A DNA stretch of 64,000 nt, from assembly GCA_947453965.1 (NCBI GenBank), contig CANGIQ010000005.1, positions 62,001 to 126,000 on the forward strand, written 5' to 3'. The notes below the pieces were generated by a model that worked only from the letters and a program-made list of their open reading frames with translations, was not told the origin of the DNA and made no database searches. Position numbers and translations under genes: made by a program. Each line of letters begins with the position of its first letter. Within the stretch, counting starts at the first letter, position 1. This DNA comes from Comamonadaceae bacterium. Its GTDB lineage: Bacteria > Pseudomonadota > Gammaproteobacteria > Burkholderiales > Burkholderiaceae_C. Below, in pieces: positions 27,701-35,762 of this stretch.

Positions 27701-30700
27701 ACCATCTTGGGTGGTGAAGGCGCTGACGTGCTGTACGGCCAAGGCTCGACCGATGACGGTGTCACAGGCGCCGATTACATTGAGGGTGGCGTTGGAGCCG
27801 ACACGATTTACGGCGGCCAAGGCGATGACACCTTATTAGGTGGCGCTGATGCTGATTACATTTTGGGTGGTGGTGCAAAATCGACTTACTACTACGGTCA
27901 TACGATTGAATGGGTGACCAATGACGCCGACAAGATCGATGGCGGCGCCGGTAACGACACCTTAAGCGGTGGCGGCGGCAACGACTTGATCATCGGTGGC
28001 GATGGCGATGACCGTTTGGGTGCCATCATTACCTACTCAACTGTTTACAACGGTACATACTATTACGAGGCGGGTAACGACACGCTGATCGGTGGTGCAG
28101 GCAACGACACGCTGCTGGGCGGTTTGGGTGACGACTTGCTGTATGGCGGCGATGGCAACGACGTGTTGGGTGACAACACTTTCGAATGGGGCAATGACAC
28201 CTTTGTGGGTGGCATGGGCAACGACACGATTTATGGGGGTGACTACCAACGCACCGTGGCGATATACGACGATAGCAATGGCACAACAAGGTTCTATTAC
28301 GAAACCTTGGGTGGTGTCGACACCTTGGACTACAGCGCCTCGACAGGCTCGGTCCAGGTGAACCTGGACTTCGACACCGCGGCGGGTCACACCATTGGTG
28401 GCGTGACATTGGCGCGTTATACGGCGGTGGACGGTTTGGGTGGTACGGACACGATCTATGGCATTGAAAACGCCTACGGCGGTTCGTCCAACGACATTTT
28501 GCTGGGCTCCTCGGTGGCCAACTACCTCAAGGGCAATGACGGAAACGACACGATCTGGGGCGGTGATGGCGCAGACACGCTGCAAGGCGATGGCGGCGAT
28601 GACGTTTTCTTCTTAGACCTTGCCGATGCAAGCGTGGACGGCGGTGCAGGGCGTGACACGATTTACACCCGTTACGTCAACACCGACTTGACCAACAGTG
28701 CGGTGGTCTTCAAAGACATTGAAGTGGTGGACTTGGACAAGGCCGAGGCCTACAACACCTTGACTGAGGTCAATGTGGGGAACTCCCTGGTATTGGATGC
28801 GGCGAGTGTTTACAAGATGACCACCGATGTGTTGGCGGGCTCTGATCACACCAAGAAACTGATTGTTCATGGGGTGGCAGGTGACAGCGTCTTGTTCAAT
28901 GACACTGGCTGGACTGCAGGGGTAAGCACGGTGCAAGACAACGGGATTGATTGCCGTGCCTTCACAAAGACCTATGTGGTATCGAACGTCAGCTACGCTT
29001 TGACTGTGTGGGTCAACCAAGCCGTCAACACAGACGTGTTGCGCGGTGGTGCATCCACCCCAGACACCCTGACAGGTGGCACTCAATGGGTCACGGGGGG
29101 CAATGTCGACACAAATTCCATGGTCGATTACGGGGACCGGATTGCCGCTGTGCGCGTGAACTTGAGCGCTGACACTTACAACGGTGTGGCCAGTCTCACC
29201 GCAGTGACGACCGCCAACGGTGATGTCGACACGCTCAGCAGCATCGAGTGGGTCAAAACAGGCTCTGGCGACGACTGGCTGATCGGCTCATCCGCCGCCA
29301 ACCGCATGGAAGGTGGCTTGGGCAACGACTGGCTGCGTGGCGGCGCGGGCAACGACACCTTGGTGGGTGGCTTGGGTGTGGATACGGCCGACTTCTCGGA
29401 CGCCACATCCGCAGTGGCGATCACTCTCAATGGCGAAGCCAAAGGCAGTGTGACCGGCGGCTCGGGCTCGGATTTCCTCTACAGCATTGAAAACATCTTA
29501 GGCAGTAGCTACAACGACACCATCACGGCAAGCGACACCAACGACAACTGGATCGATGGTGGTGCCGGTGTTGACAGCATCCAAGCCGGTGTTGGCAATG
29601 ACACGTTGGTGTATGACGCCGCCGATGCCTTGTTGGATGGTGGCGCGGGCACGGACACCTTGATCGTGCGCGATGCGAACCTCGATTTGGCCGCGGCAGT
29701 CACTGCCAACCAAATCAAGAACATCGAAACCATCGAAATGCGCGGTTCACAAAGCACCCGTCTGACGCTGAGTGTTGATGGCGTGATTGGTGCATCCTCC
29801 ACGGTCGACGCTTTGACCGTCTATGCCGACGGTCAAGATGTGGTCGATTTGGTGGGCACTTGGAGCATGTCTTCCACCTTCAACACGGCTGGTGGCAGCA
29901 CACTCATGCACAACTGGACGGGTACCAGCGGTGCGACCACTGCCACGCTGGCCGTATCTGCTGAAGCGACCGTGCGCTTTTCGGGTACAGATGCCTTGAA
30001 TGATTCGGTCACAGGTACGGTCAACGCCGATATCTTGCTGGGCTTGAACGGAGCGGACACTCTCAAAGGACTTGCCGGCGATGACACCTTGATCGGTGGT
30101 GCCGGTAACGACAGCCTAGAAGGCGGTGACGGTCTGGACACGGCGGACTACAGCACTGCCGGTGCTTTGGTGACTGTTGATCTCACAGCTGGCACGGCAA
30201 CGGGTACTGCCATTGGCACCGATACCCTGGTGACCATTGAACGCGTGTTGGGCAGTCAGTTCAATGACAGTCTGTCTGGCAGTGCCAACGCCGATTGGTT
30301 GGAAGGCAATGCCGGTAATGACACCCTCTTGGGTGCTGCTGGCGACGACCAACTGTGGGGGCAGTCCGGCAACGACAACATCCAAGGCGGGGCCGGTGCA
30401 GACATCTTGTACGGTGGCGATGGCAACGACAGGTTGTCGGGCGATGCAGGTGCCGATGCCTTGTACGGCCAAGCCGGCGATGACGTGTTGGTGCTTGACG
30501 CTGTGGATTCCTGGGTCGATGGCGGCGATGGCACAGACAGCCTGTACATCACCACCAGCACGACCAACTTCACCCAAGGTGGTTTGCCCACCGTGCGCAA
30601 CATGGAGGTGATTGACTTGCTCAACGCCGACACGGGTAGCACGGGTGCACAAACCATCACCTTGGACTTGGCCAGCGTGCGTCAAATGTCTAGCACCAGT

Positions 30701-33700
30701 AACCAGCTGAAGGTGATGGCTGATTCAGACGATGTCGTTGTGTTGAATGACTTCACGAAATGGACAGAAACTACCGTTGGAAGCGACAAGGTCTACAGCC
30801 AGGATGGTGTGAAAGTACTGGTGACCGGTAAAGCGGCCATTGACACGACACACACAACATCCGGTAGCACCTTGGTTGGCACCGATGCCAGCAACACGGT
30901 CACCGGTGGGTCGCAAAACGACACCCTCGCACCTTTGGGTGGCGCAGACAGCGTGGCGGGTGGTGCTGGTAACGACAAACTGGTGCTGACACCCCAGTTC
31001 CGTATTGACACCATCAGCTACAACGGTACAACAGATGCGCAAAACAACAGCTGGTTGGTAGCTGTGGGTGACGTGAACAACGACGGTTTGATGGACTTCG
31101 CCATGCGCGATGCAGGGATCAACTACACCTACGCCAGCTATATTTGGCGTCAGGACTACTACACCAACGTCTACAACAGCAGCGGAGCCTACGTTCGTAC
31201 AGACTGGACTTCTGCCGCTGCGGGGCTGAGCTCCTATACCTATTCGTCAGGCAATGTCTACGTGGTGTACGGCAGCGCCAACGGCTTAGGCAGCTTCAAC
31301 ATCAGTACTTCAGAAGCGGCCTCGGGTGCGAATGCCAGCTATGTCACGCTGACATCGACAGCTTCGGCAAGCGAGGGCTTCGGTAACGGATTGGGTTCAT
31401 TGGGTGACTTCAACGGTGACGGCAAGTCAGACTTTGTGGTGACGGCAACGGGCACCAATTCGATGAGCTACTCAATCGGTGATCGGACACTAAACACGGT
31501 GTCTTCAGACTCTTGGGCAACCTCGAGTGTGGGTCGTATCTACATGTTCGAAGGTGGCAACAAGACCTTGGTTAACCGTGAAACAGGCTCGGTGACTGAG
31601 ACCACGTTGAGCACCGACGTGGGTGGCGCCACCGGCGAAGCCAACGCCTTGCCAACAGGCGCAGTCAGTCTTTACTGGGATAGCGTGGTGGGTACACCCT
31701 ACACGCCCTTGAATTCATGGGAAGTGCCAAGCGTCAACACCACTTACACCTACAACACCAGCTCCACAAAGGCCGATGTGGTGTACGCAGGTGCCAACAC
31801 AAGCTCTGTGATTGGGACGAACTGGGCGCCTGTGTCACTGGGTGACCTGAACGCGGACGGTTATGACGACTTCATGAACGGTGGCGATGGTCAGATTTAT
31901 TTTGGCCACAGCAATGTGGGTGCAGGTTTTAACCAATCGGTCAATGGCTTGGGCAATGCGGTCGATATCGGCAACTTCAACCAGATTGCCAAACTTGGTG
32001 ACGTGGATGGCAATGGCTACGACGACATCATGGTGTCCAGCAACGGAGGGGTGGATAACTTCATCGTCTGGGGTTCTGCCAACGCCAGTGCGTGGACAGC
32101 ACCTAGCGGTTCATGGGTATCGAGCCGGGCAGGTGCGAGCACCAGTGCGGCGGTGACCCAAGGTGGTGTGAGCACCACGGAGTCTGCCGTGGTCACTTTC
32201 GGCGATGTGGCAGCTGGCCAAACCATTATTTTGGCTGGCTTGACCTACACCGCACCCACAGGAGGTTCCACGGCGGCACAAGTGGCTGCGGCCTTTGCAA
32301 GCCATCCAGTTGGCGCTGTGACAGGGGTGAGCAACCTCAGTGGCACGCTCGCTGGCTTTACTTCAGGTGTAGCCAACGGTAATGCGGTGGTGTTTACCAG
32401 CGTCACCGCCAATACCAACGTGGCGGACCTGACCGTGAGCGGCACGGCGGCAGTGACACCTGCTATCACCAAGATCGTGTCTGAGACAGGCATCACTGTG
32501 AACGGCACTTTCTCGTCGTTGGGTGATATCAACGGCGACGGTTTCAACGATATTTTGATCTCGGCTTATGGTGGTGCAAGTAATCCGAATGACTTCAATG
32601 CCAAAGACAACGGTGGTTTGTATGTGGTGTTCGGTCAAGAGGCACATTGGGGCAATGGCGACCTGAATTTGAGTAACTTGGCGGCCAACCGTCAAGGATT
32701 CAAAATCACGGGTGCGGTTGACTTTGACTTGGCTGGTAAAGACAGCTGGACCGGCGTGGGTGACATGAACGGCGATGGTTTGGATGATTTCATCTTCCAG
32801 GCTCCCGGTGACCGTGAAGCCGACAACGCCAATGGCGGCGTCAACGGCTACGGCTCGTCGTACCTGGTCTTTGGTCGTACCTCAGGCTGGCAAGACATCA
32901 GCTTGCTAGAAATGCAGGATTACGGCATTCAGTTGCTGCGCACGCAAGATAACAACACCAACCGTTGGACAGCCTTGGGTGATGTGGACGGTGACGGCTT
33001 GGCCGACGTGAGCTTGACCAGCCCCACAGATGTCAAGATCTTCTACGGTGGCGCCTACCTGACAGGGGATAGCAACCAAGCGGTGCAAACCGTTTTGGGG
33101 ACCCAGGGTGAGGTTTTGAACGCCGATGCCATTAAAACGCCTAGCAATTCCAATGCGGCTGATCGCTTGATTGGCAATGCCGGTAACGACACTTTGGTGG
33201 GTAACGGTGGCGCGGATGTCTTGTTGGGCGGTGCGGGCAATGATTTGTTGAAGATCAAAACCGTGGATGCTGATACAAAAGGACTCATGACAGACTTCTT
33301 CAAGATCGACGGCGGTTCCGGGGTTGACACCTTGGAAATGGAGGGAGATGGCAAATTGAACTTCACGCCAACGGCCATGGATGGGTATGTCAGCAAGTCC
33401 AACAGCGCTGTTCAAAACATCGAAATCATCAAATTGGGCACGGGCAACCAGTCTTTGGCGCTCAACCATTTGGACGTGCTGTCGATCACCGGTGATACCA
33501 ACACCGCAGTGCAAAACGCTGCGTATCAAAAAGGCCATGTGCTGGTGATTGATGGTGCAGCCGGTGACGATGTCACGCTCAATGGTGGATGGAACACCAC
33601 AGCCGTGGCAACGTCTGTGGGTGTGACGGGCAGTTCGTCGTCGTTCTCGGTGTACCAACACGGAAGCGACAACATTTATGCGGTGATCTCGACTTCTATC

Positions 33701-33718
33701 ACGTCACATATTTCCTAA
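2..33718 (+). CDS. Giant RTX repeat protein, probable type I-secreted surface protein (5' partial)
   Basis: The frame is open from base 2 with no stop before the TAA at 33716-33718, so at least 11,238 residues are encoded (roughly 1.1 MDa, my estimate). The GTG at 65 is only an internal codon: the residues before it continue the same Ala/Thr/Pro-rich composition, so the start is outside the window. The visible order is a low-complexity N-terminal part, a pre-RTX domain, then RTX nonapeptides (GGxGxDxUx) alternating with beta-rich modules, two FG-GAP propellers, Big_5-like Ig domains and a C-terminal RTX block with a hydroxylated tail. RTX repeats fold on binding calcium outside the cell after C-terminus-first type I export, and the transporter genes follow directly. 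Only three cysteine codons were found (704, 10682, 28952). A surface adhesin, S-layer-like or motility-related role (compare SwmB of Synechococcus) is inference; no catalytic domain was recognised. Confidence 0.93.
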   Translation, partial: ATTPAATAPVPGSTATTTPAAVQETLNADAISDVQAAAQASSLPATIVSPITGGNLISPIVGNNLVAPLSGPAEANPAVSAPTITVMPVVAPLTAPTPSIVDSIKPPVAKPVQDLIPPIIPKIKLTTEAITLDETVGGINFSMKVDFSSPTTLLVGFTIKFELVYEDGTKLPTQDQHRLYTLVGEPGAQTRVYEQNSYSVLAGKSGAVYDFYIDSNTIRDDKILIKATLAESLNCVFDDANKAISVELTDTQAIQGGDASDLMVGNALDDVINGGAGNDTIDAGDGNNSISGGSGNDSITAGTGSDTIDGGTGADTILAGAGNDSIVFDLLDSIVGGSGTDTLVISPNTTVDLSNSVFANAAPQVSEVEKISLADQSSVLLGTAFIESMLGGSTGTITVEGSAGTSLSLVNPDPTAPIWFRDTSATPPTGYTAYKTGNLTVLVADAVNVGDAINGAANDADTLLGGAGNDTITGGDGTAIDVVDLSQMPSASGHLVTSTGNLTVNLASGTSVDDSALLGSDTLVGIEGVITGAGADLVTGSAGANSIVTGDGADTINGGAGNDTLDGGAGIDTASYSTAPNGVIVNLGTTNISGSMGGSTVSVSAGNVQGDGTDQLSNIENVTGSTYGDLMVGSAASNVLDGGAGADTIMGDAGNDTLIGGDGIDTLDFSSNSTAGNPVTINLATHTANSAATGTDSISGFEDVIGGAGDDTIVGDDGANLIQTGNGANSVSGGAGDDTILGGADADTLQGGEGADSINAGAGDDRVIADAGDDTLIGGSGNDTLDFSQNAANAPVTVNLANHTASSASTGVDDVSEFETVTGGLGNDTLVGDDAANLLQGGDGGDSLSGGLGADTIEAGTGNDSIVFDLLDSIVGGDGTDTLVIPASSTLNLSNTTFANVASAHVSQVEKISLSGQNTVLLGTNFVQAMVGGATGTITVEGAAGNSLSLVDPNSTAPWYRDTSVTPPLGYTAYKTGNLTVMVANTVNVGAAINGSDNAADTLLGGAGNDTITGGAGTAIDVADLSQMPSAAGFVTSTGNLTVNLANGTSTDASGLLGTDTLVGIEGVKTGAGTDSVLGSTSANTIQTGAGNDTIDGGAGADTIDAGTGDDRIVFDLLDSIVGGSGTDTLLIPASSTLNLSNTVFPNGSPPQVSEVEKISLAAQSNVLLGTKFIEAMVGGTSGTITVEGAAGTHLSLVNPDPTAPIWFLDVTANPPSGYTAYKTGNLSVMVANTVNVGDAINGSDNAADTLLGGAGNDTITGGAGAAIDVADLSQMPSATGLVTSTGNLTVNLANGTSVDDSNLLGNDTLVDIEGVKTGSGADSVVGSSGANSISTGAGNDTIDGGAGADTIDAGAGDDLVIFDAADSVNAGAGTDTLRFSGSSIDLATTVPKISQVEILDLANDSSSNALTLNLDSVRQISGQANPTLTIEGGTGNSDTLTAVGDWVNLGTVNGYVKLVNGTATLMVDPDVSILGLTPTGGTEPAVLQGYGFNDTLISRAAADTLDGGTGSDVIDAGAGDDTIVFDAQDSSVAGGSGVDTLSVLVPTANLTQVASHFSGLEVVDLRGNNGNVLVIDPQAVVSLTTGNAVANTLTIKGDSADSLVLQGTWTPAVGEPDLVDGVKYKTYTSTSTPSATIKVATDIQLLQSEVGVLTGATSGNENEYFFATSGNESIAAGTGNDVLMGGAGNDTLDGGAGINTADFSDAKAPVVVNLSTTPATAVSPNTGTSPNVLTGTGSDTLINIQNITGGFGSDSIVGSSVANVLAGGDGNDTIDGGSGNDTLLGGTGMDSLLGGIGADLLDGGSGADTLDGGADADTLMGGAGADSLIGGTGADSLLGGEGEDTLSGGDDADTLDGGLGMDYIDGGAGNDLIVFDAQDASIDGGSGTDTLQLTGQARIDLSTGPVIKNIEVLSMTGNGANTLVLTPEAFSRVNASSQPIGLVGTSANPLLITGDTADTLVLSPSWIKSSTADSDGLYTYTYTSGSDVYAVKVQPAVKIAQQISGTSGSDTLSGAGASDLLFGGAGADSLSAGAGTDTILGDAGNDTIDGGSGIDTIDYSSASNPLTITLNDSGSGTAVDASTAPGSFGSDTLVGIENVVGGSGADTITAGAADNVLVGGAGNDSINAGAGNDTLIGGTGSDTLIGGDGTDTVDYSAATGKLVVNLNAGTASDGGANGEGVDTLTSIENVIGGAYDDLLTGSSAANALQAGAGDDTLIGGGGADTLSGGAGNDVIVYESGATMDGGTGRDVLRFTSTDVDLTQPGTGSFAGIEVIDLESNPLANHLMLDLSDVVEMGGAINPVLTIEGTELDVVTPSGDWSFLGSNGNGYDQYTNGTAQLLINHRVQVVGLNIDQHTSQSPSLLRGYGLPDTLIGGSADDTLDGGLNNDTLLGGAGNDVIYFDAADTSVKGGSGYDTLQVKDATADMTSLNNRFSEFEAVDLRGNDTNTLTIDAAAVAAVSSNNTLTISGDAGDRLVLKGTWSAVGGPVLTGGVAYQTYVDNPTTPTVTIKVATDITLFQGLVLTSGNTLSGTNDNEFLAGGTGDDSLNGGAGDDVLRGGAGNDTLDGGTGSNTADFGDATTPVLVNMSGADVTTTFNGTSVTLANNLAKGTADLNSSPTVPGTGLDTLINIQNITGGAAADKIYGSGTANRLDGGDGADTIDGGAGDDTVSGGSGFDSLLGGAGNDVMDGGLGDDTLKGGDGNDRLLGGAGSDSLLGEAGDDTLLGGEGGDTLEGGDGNDSLSGGAGVDSLLGGAGNDTLDGGADADIINGGDGDDVIIFDAADLSVDGGAGTDTLLLSGSPEVDLSTGPSFSNIEILDMSGNGTNKLTLSLAAFERTDGSTGLTSPVVVQGSDVDTLVLNGSWIPSSTIVNGLIVYTIAGTGSASYEVRVNPDVQIVRMIAGDVGGTPTNDDLQGSGAGDLMIGGGGNDTLSSGGGNDTLLGGTGNDVIIGGLGIDTLDYTAATAGMTITLGLNGAAGTAVDASTGPSSQGTDTISGVEIVLAGSGADTVTGNEDWNLIDGGSGNDSILGGAGKDTLLGGAGNDLLDGGTDNDTLIGGLGDDTLIGGAGFDTADYSDVTANLTINLMPPVSNPDLVRGRAFSTQTGTDRLEGIEVVIAGSGNDNMVGSNDANSLVGGAGNDTLSGGAGNDTLVGGTGIDTLDFSANTSTQGVVVNMASGTAQDGQSGTDTFTGFEAVQGGQGNDQITGDAGANLLLGNAGNDTIDGAQGDDTLTGDDGSDVLIGGAGNDILMGGAGDDVLRGGEGNNTIAGGDGLHDTADYSDATTAVTVVLNNNNSGVGSGVATVTNRSADQLSGIENLIGGSAGDSLTGDSADNVLAGGAGADTLIGGGGNDTIKGGAGNNNDSLDGGDGNDTLDLQELAGPIAVNLGSGAIRASFNNNASYVTVAGGTSQGDGTDTLLNFENLIGTGGSDTLVGSAGSNEIQGGAGADVIDAGAGSDRVLFDGNDFKVKGGAGTNDLLVIGAQETLVDLTLVQDSIFSGFETIDLSAAGSQSVKLSEADVFALTRGTSEIQFHALAANQSFTLAGLTYTASASGCTDVQLAAAFSGLNAGATTGAGTATGAYSGTLTGFTTGLANGVKVTVSGATETDSVSNLTWSESAAYVNIVTHNGTLTEAETATVQFTDLSAGQSITLAGFTYSAPSGATAATVAAAFANATLSGFSAGSVSGNSLVFTSTTATSDVTDLVATASSSVHVVQVSQSEQSSLVLQGTAEDGVRMVGGWQQVLNSSTPVTVTMGGVDYNVYQSSSYTPLATAGNPTPTAVTLKVYVPTVITPGMLITSGESSDSQQGTAGDDEYRGNGGNDTFSAGAGNDSLDAGTGNDSVDGGVGNDTIFAGDGNDVIYGGRGVTVGADNDSIDAGDGNDWVDAGIGNDTVVAGAGNDTVLAGDGNDSVSGDAGADSLSGGAGNDTLLGGADNDTLSGGTGDDSIDGGLGNDVLIADAGNDTLDGSIGIDTADFSAVNAPLTINLMAPSATDASLGKAYSTETGTDVLRDIENVIGGSGNDTIIGSDLANTIIGGAGADSILAGNGNDWVLFDYTAPTQANHYSPLADARVDGGAGIDILAIQTTAQIDFDAIDNSLLTGFEEIDLTGYGNQDILLNSGDVFDLSDTSDTLKIHGGLGDKVTLAGDWIQSGTQPVIYNGGSAVQYKKYTYTDSTGTVATVLMDPNIQLAISFEGTNEVADLRIYNPSDVKVDGKGRLNFSPADPSDELRFSSTADQVILDMVDSNNRPVIRNIEVFDITGGGNNYIAFDAASLVTLGYTTAAATVKANAGDTVFLDSSLTASGNTTTIGGVAYDIYTGNSGGQAVTLQVAHAATVLRTDAVDGTSTPAAGMQLMRGGSNSDTLDGGTGTDILKGGAGNDVIVFDANDLLIDGGAGTDVLKAAGDINLLTMDNARMRNLEVVDLGSGSGTPYTLSLNAQDALDLNTDHQVLVKGATGDTTRLVGAWVQSADEVINDGSGNITYSVFSLNGATVKVQSGVGVTYVGTDGRDVLVSGTGAQSLEGGGGSDVLDGGAGSDSLSGGSGEDTFIYDINDVSIVGGIPGGLDNETDTVKLVGAGQTVDLTNGVGHVVVTSPGSGASTETVTVTFEDMKAGETLTLAGLTYTAPSTGATGAEVAAAFATSQTGVAGTGVLSGSLTDFAHGTVMGSTLVFTSTTPNTNVADMSVSGSSNFTRQTISGASGPTVVTHEGTSTSAETVSVTFSDMTAGQTLSLGGLTYTAPAGGATAAEVAAAFQSKSAGYTGSVNTAGTLVGYSSAAAQGNTVVFTSPTLGNAVNLAVDGSVNSNEMTVAQRGPSLNGIEVWDITGTGDNTLIVGADQVRDMSDATNTLIVTGDAGDAVRLAGSGWMSRGSEQVLGITYNKYTNFADDGTPVTVLLGLKVTKVDQIVGDGTHLSLVGGVGAEDIMGYPNASVDETIDGGGGADVINGGGGNDTIIYDAKDALVSGGKGMDTLSIGAGGNLLDLTQAGRPDPAALHPTLRSLETINLANGSADLVVISPESLYAMGNVGNTLTLNTNDASDRIFLEGGGGAGSWSAGVYDGSTYDVYTGTFTVSGSPITVTLKLTHNTRVENVATTDANAVADTNPLTDIDVIKAGSADDTIDGGAGADVIEAGAGNDTVTYDINDWHIFGGAGEDTLKITTGVDGSGNPIADLTTKGGTQVKSFEIIDMSAAGGQALKLDDNAVLGLSETGHVLVKGNASDQLFLYGGWAYTGVDSDASGTIYKVLQKGNAFVTVADSIQLNITNELGGAVNVYGSSSDTVNVGSPTLAGQGAMTGDGDDTINVFAMNFSAIDAGRGNDTLRFNFAGDVNTSLLSPTSLTNIEVFDLTANAGANKLILTPEKVATMTDEDNLLVVKGTVVDSLKLYGEWTLGSNVTYNGDVYSQVVGANGAKVYYSTAITDVVIDNPPTPQMSTFSLAYNDGTYLVSKGIDVYAGWKVDNAGDVNKDKVDDVIVNIAGAAYLVFGYQDIAGQIDLTNLGSKGIKISGIDSSSLVSLNTATNVNGQGQWYYLDNPSYSINYTSYEYGLTGIGDINGDGWDDMAVNAGPNVVKVIFGRSNWNNIDLANFVTSNTNGFSVDVTALASTWNVAGLDASISKLTIKGVGDINADGYQDFAIGNSLAGNGKVSLIFGSANSSDITLSALGSRGVNFLSDGTNTTNIGADIAKLGDINSDGFGDFAIGGPSYSGVTLNGVTDYSGASFIVFGKDEGWAANTTVVYHNNDRFGPTLFNASPTNPVDGGTLGTTANLVVAFNEKVVKGVSASAQAYIELYKADGTLVEKFDVYTGLGNLGGTLQLSTTSNGLASQFEINPFNKLQGSTAYYLNVNSNAFKDLSGNFYAGIYDNTTLNFTSLAAPTTPDNTAPTLSAPVFTVSGYDPGAGIYNATTAQWEYGNSGTYPSQYRQDYYGFNGSVANSNAALVNTIPTAPGQSPTQTFQLTLTLNEAVKPYGSILIQKLVASTPETATVTFQDLAANKTVIVAGYTYTAPGSGATAEEVAAAFATHVGGATHTSGTLTGYTTSAATGASVTFTSTTRFGGNVTDLVATGTGTTPVIISVVDGTKTYVTTEAFDLKTGLSNQGGVIANHANDVTDYASFQLKLGANFKGDSEYRVVLSELQDASGNLMGTRDSQGNLVPTSSVFITAPDVVSTNLLSANTYSVNVYNPMSNGASFYDGLTNVSVVDNVKFVSQESLQFGTAGYVYLQEKGNTLGALGTTADNTKVVARFNVATANDADGDGIYTISGEHWNGSAWVSTNDTSLLSLNNRTITIDPTAPLGYGKSYEIVTQDGSGIAFALTDLSGNAATGLSIAGSSIDFTTNTGLLTTSGGNAVDHASTVGLSDNIELTFNENVASGTAGNTIKLYLKQDGAGTLVETFTIQADHTVTGSYHGNVTFVGNKAIINPGDLLDRAADYFVTVDANAIKGAETGTYFSAVGMSTIASPFSFTTEAAAQVDPGYQLSTDRTTQTNQYDYPWAPTLGQMAGFQVEAAGDVDGDGVMDYIFGSPNYVYDPAIPGDHTGKGVFYLVFGGAGQWADLNTIADLKAQGRVVEFYGSSTNPLVRATEFGDLNHDGYTDLILTSGGQNPVIGDNTASDMADKDSGAVFVIFGKGRNLWNSMMSADNLGNDGLIITGGLPQDQFGFSVATGDFNADGTVDILSGMPTNQRDGYNSGEAFIINGGDFTDSLIQTGTDGADLLIGDFNANRLAGGLGNDTIHSLGGADIIRGGGGDDVISISKLDFVLIDGGTGTDTLQFKGHGMDLDMTGFAGSSLRSFEVIDMTGDGANHLTLNYREVILLLERQMTTAYDTYTELTIKGNSTSSITLEGPWAVMEQGSDVSGSWVRYALEGVYVKVQSAPSSTVSVELIDWSIPYQGATIDLAQTTANVSVNLDSNSAPGAGGTTLAASSATDVGGATDSLSSIEAVQTGNGNDWIVGSANQDTVLSGSGNDTVKAGDNNDLVLAGAGNDAVWGEGGADSLLGESGADTLQGGSGNDTLEGGMGDDRLYGSTDANATDSGNDVLSGGTGQDSLSGADGDDTLLGGEGNDTLLGGDGRDWLDGGAGADSLSGDAGDDILVFGASDTIDGGAGYDTLLIRDEVVDLSAAENLANIEALDLRGNGSQWLRFSASTLNGIVASATTPLTIHGDVGDSLVLGGTLVWQQSHDQVLSGVTYKALEVYDGSAVLKATLLVSANLDVLTDASTPTSANQYGGTSASNVGTPDQATIMGQGGDDHLYQSTDVDTLNGGLGIDTLDYSTQTGNVYVNQKSSGTLTVRGFTVAAGTAIDGYGSVDTLISIENIRTGSGNDVVNGGDNNALIVTNAGADSVSAGLGQDTIYAGSGADTVLGNGGNDWIDGGAGNDSLVGGDGNDTLRGGAGDDTLDGGLNTDTLDYSGQTESVIVNFTKEAQRGVASGTANDGLGGVDTLLNLEAVVGGSGDDVIYGQSGKTTLRVGGVDFIADVAMPTSLTAGVSTISNLVQGTSTQAATLTVGNVSFTALGQFVTTLTAGATISAVTNATAGASMTLDGGLGSDILVAGSGGDTLVFDKADVSITGGVGTDTLLINDTSVDFTLTWAMPDVSGIEVIQLNAETPQTLAIDAAALHRLAGNNKTLTIEGDTVDLVNVSGLGTASVVGGYNTYTDGTWTLKVANAIGTEAASASKILGTDGADAPSAPAGAATIQGYAGNDTLTGGASGDALYGGSGNDSLVGGAGDDLLNGGAGDDTLIGGNDHDTLLGGDGNDMVVWESSSLPANNVHLSNISGSLRTQSTSIDGGVGTDTLQMGGNSYDFTLASATTGISNIEYIDLKGRNATTVVLDRASVAAMTDGNKVLRIDGDVGDMLVLSDWANWTLVNGGETQINGSAAKTYTATYNSATVTVQFSNNLTFTDTTTNIAQTNLFLKDLSTTGFVAATATAGTAAAPLSNSTVTALDFSVSSYTAVNSTTNAGESLTGSSANDSITGGLGNDTLNGVSGFDKLYGGSGSGNDTLILGSRTQTVDGGSGTDVLQTNLRVTDLTVADKPVVTGVEVIDLMANPLGVGNSLKLSQTQVLAMSGGSLKIEGDWGDTVDLGSDGSWLRTTDTSNQYNKYVSSTNSNIVVTVNPKVTVTATNWTWQSIGVTTATSQTGGTGDDWLIGYAGNDTLNGGTGNDTADYSYTTSGMNANLRINAVTVVSGSDVDSLVSIENILTGSGADLVLGSSDNNVLNASAGVDTMLGASGDDTLIGGAGADLLYGGAGNDVLYFDGTDSIISGGADDKVTTEHVILQYQGTGSSTERIVVNFADMASGKTLSLGGLTYTASGATSAKDAAADFATGVASTSHHLTGTLSGFTVASAGDGVVVLTSTTPNSNVTDLLVDGTSYVDVRTVTQPTITAPSIVKTDGGVGGITETATVTFTDLSPGDSVTVAGATYTAPAGAVTLAATVAAAFASHAAAASLAGVPNMTGSLIDFSSAAVSNGHDVVFTSATSNAPVADLTVTVTSAAPTPVIVDGAGSTETATVTFTDLNTGDSVTVAGVTYTAAAATTANDVAAAFASLAVGASLSTATMSGTLADFSSGTASGAVVVFTSATAYTNVSNLVVSETASVPTSVVSEGIAAVNETATVTFTDLAAGKTITMAGFTYTAPSNGADAATVASAFLSGTLSGFNAATGGGASEVVFTSTTPHANVSNLTVTATSPVPVSSVTQGHLATNETVDVTFTALAEGQTLTLAGATYTAPPGGATANDVATAFATHADGASFAAGTHITGTLTGFSSGSVSSNVVTFTSTDRANVTDMVVGGTAMDLTSYLTTITNDGASGSSSAKETVMVNFFDLAGGQSVSMAGLTFVAPSGGATAGQVASAFASHTAGAAVTGMGTLTGYSTGTAAGSTVVFSNTTSGNVADLVSHDTSVDTLAVADTFVDFTPSATYNKITDIEVIDLQLRGAGASNTIVLDKASVIAMTNDHATLRIDGEVGDAVMFADTWATAGSSVQINGHSYTKFTVSTSGVVDATVFVQDGIMLDAHILSGTGTSSSAIVGLAGVDLLEESHLTSYAYINLSGSNYTFTDPSGVSVTVNANTMKRMETAEQTNALTQSSNAIDWVKTGSGADVVVDNSATNNRIDMGDGNDQFVDSTGSSADTIIGGAGIDTVNYSGISSSTSLTIDLTAGTAKAGAVVDQLYGVEYIRAGAGADVVFGDSNANYLNGNAGADSLEGYAGNDTIEGGADNNTILGGEGADVLYGQGSTDDGVTGADYIEGGVGADTIYGGQGDDTLLGGADADYILGGGAKSTYYYGHTIEWVTNDADKIDGGAGNDTLSGGGGNDLIIGGDGDDRLGAIITYSTVYNGTYYYEAGNDTLIGGAGNDTLLGGLGDDLLYGGDGNDVLGDNTFEWGNDTFVGGMGNDTIYGGDYQRTVAIYDDSNGTTRFYYETLGGVDTLDYSASTGSVQVNLDFDTAAGHTIGGVTLARYTAVDGLGGTDTIYGIENAYGGSSNDILLGSSVANYLKGNDGNDTIWGGDGADTLQGDGGDDVFFLDLADASVDGGAGRDTIYTRYVNTDLTNSAVVFKDIEVVDLDKAEAYNTLTEVNVGNSLVLDAASVYKMTTDVLAGSDHTKKLIVHGVAGDSVLFNDTGWTAGVSTVQDNGIDCRAFTKTYVVSNVSYALTVWVNQAVNTDVLRGGASTPDTLTGGTQWVTGGNVDTNSMVDYGDRIAAVRVNLSADTYNGVASLTAVTTANGDVDTLSSIEWVKTGSGDDWLIGSSAANRMEGGLGNDWLRGGAGNDTLVGGLGVDTADFSDATSAVAITLNGEAKGSVTGGSGSDFLYSIENILGSSYNDTITASDTNDNWIDGGAGVDSIQAGVGNDTLVYDAADALLDGGAGTDTLIVRDANLDLAAAVTANQIKNIETIEMRGSQSTRLTLSVDGVIGASSTVDALTVYADGQDVVDLVGTWSMSSTFNTAGGSTLMHNWTGTSGATTATLAVSAEATVRFSGTDALNDSVTGTVNADILLGLNGADTLKGLAGDDTLIGGAGNDSLEGGDGLDTADYSTAGALVTVDLTAGTATGTAIGTDTLVTIERVLGSQFNDSLSGSANADWLEGNAGNDTLLGAAGDDQLWGQSGNDNIQGGAGADILYGGDGNDRLSGDAGADALYGQAGDDVLVLDAVDSWVDGGDGTDSLYITTSTTNFTQGGLPTVRNMEVIDLLNADTGSTGAQTITLDLASVRQMSSTSNQLKVMADSDDVVVLNDFTKWTETTVGSDKVYSQDGVKVLVTGKAAIDTTHTTSGSTLVGTDASNTVTGGSQNDTLAPLGGADSVAGGAGNDKLVLTPQFRIDTISYNGTTDAQNNSWLVAVGDVNNDGLMDFAMRDAGINYTYASYIWRQDYYTNVYNSSGAYVRTDWTSAAAGLSSYTYSSGNVYVVYGSANGLGSFNISTSEAASGANASYVTLTSTASASEGFGNGLGSLGDFNGDGKSDFVVTATGTNSMSYSIGDRTLNTVSSDSWATSSVGRIYMFEGGNKTLVNRETGSVTETTLSTDVGGATGEANALPTGAVSLYWDSVVGTPYTPLNSWEVPSVNTTYTYNTSSTKADVVYAGANTSSVIGTNWAPVSLGDLNADGYDDFMNGGDGQIYFGHSNVGAGFNQSVNGLGNAVDIGNFNQIAKLGDVDGNGYDDIMVSSNGGVDNFIVWGSANASAWTAPSGSWVSSRAGASTSAAVTQGGVSTTESAVVTFGDVAAGQTIILAGLTYTAPTGGSTAAQVAAAFASHPVGAVTGVSNLSGTLAGFTSGVANGNAVVFTSVTANTNVADLTVSGTAAVTPAITKIVSETGITVNGTFSSLGDINGDGFNDILISAYGGASNPNDFNAKDNGGLYVVFGQEAHWGNGDLNLSNLAANRQGFKITGAVDFDLAGKDSWTGVGDMNGDGLDDFIFQAPGDREADNANGGVNGYGSSYLVFGRTSGWQDISLLEMQDYGIQLLRTQDNNTNRWTALGDVDGDGLADVSLTSPTDVKIFYGGAYLTGDSNQAVQTVLGTQGEVLNADAIKTPSNSNAADRLIGNAGNDTLVGNGGADVLLGGAGNDLLKIKTVDADTKGLMTDFFKIDGGSGVDTLEMEGDGKLNFTPTAMDGYVSKSNSAVQNIEIIKLGTGNQSLALNHLDVLSITGDTNTAVQNAAYQKGHVLVIDGAAGDDVTLNGGWNTTAVATSVGVTGSSSSFSVYQHGSDNIYAVISTSITSHIS
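977..4078 (+). repeat. Three close copies of a 247-residue unit, two of them in tandem
   Basis: Copies begin at 977, 2597 and 3338. The second and third are directly adjacent with an exact period of 741 bases. Each has the strand [13 protein letters not shown], an EKISL segment, the phrase [10 protein letters not shown], a TINV- or NVG-type strand, DLSQMPSA and an IEGV segment leading to RTX repeats. The first copy is separated from the second by about 880 bases of other RTX sequence. The close DNA similarity by eye points to recent in-frame segmental duplication. Confidence 0.85.
4079..9360 (+). repeat. Higher-order duplication: two copies of a block of about 2.65 kb
   Basis: Modules in 4085-6700 recur in the same order in 6708-9360. 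Matching pairs are 4085/6708, 4571/7202, 5621/8335, and the GTAVDAST segment near 6236/8948. Offsets rise from about 2620 to 2715 bases, showing small indels. Specific echoes include [11 protein letters not shown] in both halves and a long RTX run after it. This is more diverged than the 741-base repeat, so it is probably an older duplication. Confidence 0.7.
10601..11185 (+). repeat. Inserted ~100-residue module, copies 1-2
   Basis: Two copies begin at about 10601 and 10922. The consensus is E-T-x-x-V-T-F-x-D-L-x-x-G-Q-x-x-x-L-A-G-x-T-Y-T-A-P, then A-A-x-V-A-A-A-F, G-T-L-x-G-F, and V-F-T-S-T-T...V-x-D-L. They lie inside the beta module that starts near 10394: its strand ending VFALTRG stops at the insertion and the module resumes with [12 protein letters not shown] near 11190. 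Copy 1 carries a cysteine at 10682 and is the most diverged copy. Confidence 0.8.
13829..14465 (+). repeat. Inserted ~100-residue module, copies 3-4
   Basis: Copies begin at 13829 ([20 protein letters not shown]) and 14171 ([20 protein letters not shown]), each with the downstream A-A-E-V-A-A-A-F and VVFTS/LVFTS strands. They interrupt the beta module that starts near 13668. Its strand QTVDLTNG (to about 13785) is separated from its natural continuation, [13 protein letters not shown] at 14468. The insertion point differs from that used by copies 1-2. Confidence 0.8.
16366..17257 (+). other. FG-GAP propeller 1, first four blades
   Basis: Four integrin-alpha/FG-GAP Ca-binding loops (GDxNxDGxxD) lie at 16412 ([10 protein letters not shown], degenerate), 16679 ([10 protein letters not shown]), 16898 ([10 protein letters not shown]) and 17090 ([10 protein letters not shown]). 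Strands such as KVIFG, LIFG and FIVFG lie between them. The segment ends after [10 protein letters not shown], where Ig-like domains begin. Three further motifs at 19553, 20021 and between appear to complete a seven-bladed propeller. Confidence 0.8.
17258..19445 (+). other. Four Ig-like Big_5/SbsA-type domains inserted in propeller 1
   Basis: Four successive domains are seen at about 17261-17660, 17680-18520, 18520-19010 and 19036-19440. They show the pattern of bacterial Big_5 Ig domains: a hydrophobic strand with F-N-E-x-V, a charged ligand-like strand, then Y-x-x-x-V-x-x-x-A-x-x-D-x-x-G-N and a closing F-T-T or F-T-S strand. The second is itself split by inserted-module copy 5. Domains of this type repeat in large surface proteins such as SwmB. 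The array sits between blades 4 and 5 of the propeller. Confidence 0.65.
17972..18262 (+). repeat. Inserted ~100-residue module, copy 5
   Basis: A single copy starts at 17972 ([20 protein letters not shown]), with [10 protein letters not shown] and VTFTSTT. It splits the second Ig-like domain between ILIQKLV and [13 protein letters not shown], which read as neighbouring strands of that domain. Confidence 0.8.
19539..20135 (+). other. FG-GAP propeller 1, last three blades
   Basis: Three Ca-binding loops lie at 19553 ([10 protein letters not shown]), 19781 ([10 protein letters not shown]) and 20021 ([10 protein letters not shown]). They are interleaved with YLVFG, FVIFG and a closing strand FIINGG before RTX repeats resume near 20160. 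Together with the four motifs at 16412-17090 this makes seven. Confidence 0.8.
22427..22650 (+). repeat. Unique insert of two ~36-residue half-repeats
   Basis: Between an RTX repeat (DDVIYGQSG) and the next RTX strand ([10 protein letters not shown]) lies a segment seen nowhere else in the protein. Its two halves are alike: [16 protein letters not shown] with [12 protein letters not shown], then [16 protein letters not shown] with [11 protein letters not shown]. No family recognised. Its position resembles that of the other inserted modules. Confidence 0.55.
24899..26735 (+). repeat. Inserted ~100-residue module, six tandem copies (6-11)
   Basis: Copies start at 24899, 25241, 25562, 25874, 26153 and 26489, with periods of 279-342 bases. 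All carry the V-T-F/V-N-F strand, A-G-x-T-Y/F and V-F-T-S/V-F-S-N strands. Copies 7-9 share [10 protein letters not shown], which suggests recent tandem amplification. The array interrupts the beta module starting near 24794: [10 protein letters not shown] is separated from [14 protein letters not shown] at about 26749, two pieces contiguous in intact modules. Confidence 0.85.
31040..33070 (+). other. FG-GAP propeller 2, seven Ca-binding motifs
   Basis: Motifs lie at 31067 ([10 protein letters not shown]), 31403 ([10 protein letters not shown]), 31841 ([10 protein letters not shown]), 31997 ([10 protein letters not shown]), 32522 ([10 protein letters not shown]), 32759 ([10 protein letters not shown]) and 32978 ([10 protein letters not shown]). 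Strands such as VYVVYG, IYFG, FIVWG, LYVVFG and YLVFG lie between them. Inserted-module copy 12 lies between motifs 4 and 5. The gap between motifs 2 and 3 is long (438 bases) and could hide a blade without the motif. The propeller precedes the final RTX block and C-terminus. Confidence 0.8.
32180..32470 (+). repeat. Inserted ~100-residue module, copy 12
   Basis: A single copy starts at 32180 ([20 protein letters not shown]) with [11 protein letters not shown] and VVFTSVT. It lies right after the strand [12 protein letters not shown] of propeller blade 4 and before blade 5 ([10 protein letters not shown] at 32522). Confidence 0.85.
33160..33718 (+). other. C-terminal RTX block and probable type I secretion signal
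   Basis: A last short RTX run ([20 protein letters not shown]) is followed by a final beta module and a tail rich in Ser/Thr with alternating hydrophobic residues, ending [10 protein letters not shown]. Type I substrates carry an uncleaved, poorly conserved signal in the last 50-100 residues. The placement and composition fit, but the exact signal cannot be defined from sequence alone. Confidence 0.65.
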
Positions 33719-33740
33719 TTAAACAAATCCCATCAGCTGT

Positions 33741-33784
33741 CGATCTGTAGGGTTGCGAACACTGCGTTCGCGCCTTACAGATTG
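33741..33784 (+). promoter_or_regulatory. Strong RNA hairpin just upstream of the transporter start
   Basis: In the 71-base gap after the giant gene, the arm starting CGATCTGTAGGG and ending GCGAAC pairs with the arm starting GTTCGC and ending TACAGATTG. This gives a stem of about 19 pairs with a few wobbles and one bulge around a 5-base loop (ACTGC, 33761-33765). It ends 5 bases before the ATG at 33790 and has no T-run, so it is not a classical terminator. It could be a processing, stability or translation-control element. Confidence 0.55.
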
Positions 33785-33789
33785 ACACC

Positions 33790-35748
33790 ATGGAACCAGA
33801 AGACGTCGTCCCTCGACAGGGGATGTTTGAAAAAGTACGCAACCATTACGGTCAATTGCGTGAAAACGCGCAATCCGTAGTGGCCAAAGTGCGCGAAGAA
33901 GGCAAAGACGCGGCCGTCTGGATGTGGCATTTCGTGGTCGACAAAGACCGCGTGCCCACCCGTGACTTGCAGTCCATGCCCGACGCTGAAGCCCTGCAAG
34001 ACTGGTTGCGTGAGCTGTTGTGGCCCTACCGCAGCGCCTACCGCCAAGCGATTGTGATGTCGTTTGTGATCAATGTGCTGGGCCTGTTTGCCGCCATATT
34101 CAGTATGCAGGTGTACGACCGAGTGGTGGCCCATGCGGGCTATTCCACCTTGGTGGCGCTGGTGCTGGGCATGGCCTTGGTCATTGTGATGGACCATGTG
34201 TTTCGCAGTGGTCGCTCCTTGCTGTTGCAACGTATTGGTGCCAGGGCCGAGGTGGCCATGGCGCGTGAAACCCTGGAGCGCATGTTGAACTTGCCCGCCA
34301 CGGTGTTGGAGCACCGTTCACCCGGGTATTGGCAAGCGATCTACCGCGACATTGAAATTGTGCGTGCCACCTGTGCCGGCGCGACGGCCATGCTGGTGAT
34401 TGATTTGCCCTTTGTGCTGCTGTCTTTGTTGACGATTGGCTTTATTGCGCTGCCTTTGCTGCCTGTGGCTTTAATGACCATCACCGCGTTTGTGACCTTG
34501 GCGTGGCGTTCGGGGCAGGTGACGCGTGGCGCGACCGAGACGGAGCGCGAGCAGTTGGTCAACCGCGATATGGTGCTGAGCGAGTTGGCGTCAGCCCGTT
34601 TGAGCCTCAAGGCCTTGGCCGCAGGCCCTGCCGTGGAGCAGCGCTGGGAAAACTTTTATGCCAAATGGATGAACGAATCCTTGGCGCGCAGCCGTGAGTC
34701 GGATCACTACCGCGAGTTGGCGCATGGCATGACCACCGCCAACTCGGTCCTCGTCACCAGCATTGGTGCCTTGGCCATCTTGGGTCAATTCATGACCATG
34801 GGTGCTTTGATTGCCACCAATTTGTTGGGTGGGCGCATGGTGTCGCCGCTGGTGCAGTTGGTCTCTCAATGGCGTACCTTTGGGCAGTTCAAAGCTGCCA
34901 AGAAGCGCCTGGATGATTTGTTCTCGCAACAGCTGGACCGCCAAGAAAGCAGCATTGCATTGCCACGTCCCAGAGGCGTGATTCGCTTAGAGGGCGTGAC
35001 TTACAAGTACCCAGGCAGCGAGCATTTGCAAATTCAGCCTTTGTCGGGCGAGATTGGCCCTTTTGGCTTACATGCCATCGTGGGTCCTAACGGCAGTGGC
35101 AAAACCACCTTGCTCAAGATCATGCGTGGCTTGTATCCACCGGCAGACGGCCGCGTCATGTTGGATGGGGCGGATATTCATCAATTCACCCAGACCGAAT
35201 TGGCCAAGCGCATGGGCTATCTGTCGCAAACCGCGCAGTTGCTGTCGCAATCGGTGCGCGACAACATTGCGCTGAGCAACCCAGAGGCCAGCGACGAATT
35301 GATCATCCAGGCCGCCCAACGCGCCTGTGCCCACCAGTTTGTGATTGATCTGCCTGACGGTTACGGCACCCAGGTGGGCGAGGGCGCACGTCGTTTCTCG
35401 GCCGGACAGACTAAGCGGATTGCCATTGCCCAAGCCTTGCTGAACGATCCTCCCGTCTTGTTGTTCGATGAGCCGACAGGCGAGTTGGACCGCGAAGCCG
35501 AAGTGCAGTTTGTGCAAACCTTGCGTGAGCTGGCCAAGGACCACACCGTGATCGTGGTGTCACACAGTCCTTATTTGCTGAGCCACTGCCAAGGCGTGAT
35601 GGTGCTCAACGGCGGCAAATTGCTGGCGGCAGGTCCCGCTTCACAGCTGTTGCCAAAGCTTGGCATCAATGTTGCTTCACCTGTCAATCCAACGACACCT
35701 CCTGCTGCTCCTGCGGCGAACACTCCCAAAGCAGCGGCTTTGGCTTAA
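33790..35748 (+). CDS. Type I secretion ABC transporter (HlyB/LapB type)
   Basis: This inner-membrane permease-ATPase of 652 residues is expected to energise export of the giant RTX protein encoded just upstream. About 80 N-terminal residues precede the membrane region, too short for a C39 peptidase-like domain. Transmembrane segments are visible near residues 86-105, 118-136, 200-235 and 315-345. The nucleotide-binding domain has Walker A GPNGSGKT (432-439), signature RFSAGQ (536-540 for FSAGQ, not the usual LSGGQ), Walker B LLFDEP with D560-E561, D-loop GELD and a switch histidine in VSHS. The tail is Pro/Ala-rich. The chosen ATG has no clear Shine-Dalgarno because a hairpin ends 5 bases before it; a later start is possible. 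HlyD- and TolC-type genes follow at 14- and 22-base gaps, indicating one operon. Confidence 0.93.
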   Translation: MEPEDVVPRQGMFEKVRNHYGQLRENAQSVVAKVREEGKDAAVWMWHFVVDKDRVPTRDLQSMPDAEALQDWLRELLWPYRSAYRQAIVMSFVINVLGLFAAIFSMQVYDRVVAHAGYSTLVALVLGMALVIVMDHVFRSGRSLLLQRIGARAEVAMARETLERMLNLPATVLEHRSPGYWQAIYRDIEIVRATCAGATAMLVIDLPFVLLSLLTIGFIALPLLPVALMTITAFVTLAWRSGQVTRGATETEREQLVNRDMVLSELASARLSLKALAAGPAVEQRWENFYAKWMNESLARSRESDHYRELAHGMTTANSVLVTSIGALAILGQFMTMGALIATNLLGGRMVSPLVQLVSQWRTFGQFKAAKKRLDDLFSQQLDRQESSIALPRPRGVIRLEGVTYKYPGSEHLQIQPLSGEIGPFGLHAIVGPNGSGKTTLLKIMRGLYPPADGRVMLDGADIHQFTQTELAKRMGYLSQTAQLLSQSVRDNIALSNPEASDELIIQAAQRACAHQFVIDLPDGYGTQVGEGARRFSAGQTKRIAIAQALLNDPPVLLFDEPTGELDREAEVQFVQTLRELAKDHTVIVVSHSPYLLSHCQGVMVLNGGKLLAAGPASQLLPKLGINVASPVNPTTPPAAPAANTPKAAALA

Positions 35749-35762
35749 CAGGCAAAGAAACA

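Larger units (their letters stand above)
766..33250 (+). repeat. RTX nonapeptide blocks of the giant protein
   Basis: Blocks of GGxGxDxUx repeats (typical units [18 protein letters not shown]) recur along the protein, well over a hundred units by eye. Dense blocks lie near 800-1000, 1650-1720, 2200-2360, 5300-5620, 7960-8330, 9060-9230, 9400-9800, 11460-11930, 20870-21300, 22010-22230, 23110-23290, 27560-28240 and 30060-30480. Each usually ends in a strand such as VIVFDAxDxxVDGG that enters a beta module. Between blocks, segments of the type TADYSxAxxxVTVNL...GTDTLxxIENVxGS lead back into RTX repeats, as in other large RTX adhesins. Each nonapeptide coil is expected to bind calcium. Confidence 0.9.
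977..33715 (+). repeat. About 27 copies of a beta-rich module (D-L-x-x-N...G-D-x-V-x-L-x-G-x-W)
   Basis: A module of about 110-130 residues recurs between RTX blocks. Its skeleton is an entry strand (V-x-F-D-A-x-D-x-x-x-x-G-G-x-G-x-D-T-L), then I-E-x-I-D-L-x-G-N, L-x-L, V-x-x-M, L-x-I-x-G-x-x-G-D-x-V-x-L-x-G-x-W, Y-x-x-Y and V-x-V. Approximate starts are 977, 2597, 3338, 4085, 4571, 5621, 6708, 7202, 8335, 10394, 12177, 12620, 13168, 13668, 14888, 15443, 15930, 20276, 21302, 22706, 23303, 24038, 24794, 28604, 29604, 30485 and 33247. Similar segments occur in other large RTX adhesins, but I know no named family with certainty. The copies at 10394, 13668 and 24794 are interrupted by insertions. 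Confidence 0.75.

Noticed and set aside
800-31000. Regular short DNA repeats that could suggest a CRISPR array or minisatellite
   Set aside because: The repeats are in frame, vary at third positions and encode RTX nonapeptides; there are no identical repeats with unique spacers.
125-33661. Many long open frames on the minus strand and in other plus frames across the giant gene
   Set aside because: They mirror the repeated GGxGxD codons, giving low-complexity Ser/Pro- or Thr/Gly-rich products that follow the repeat period. They are shadows of the real frame.
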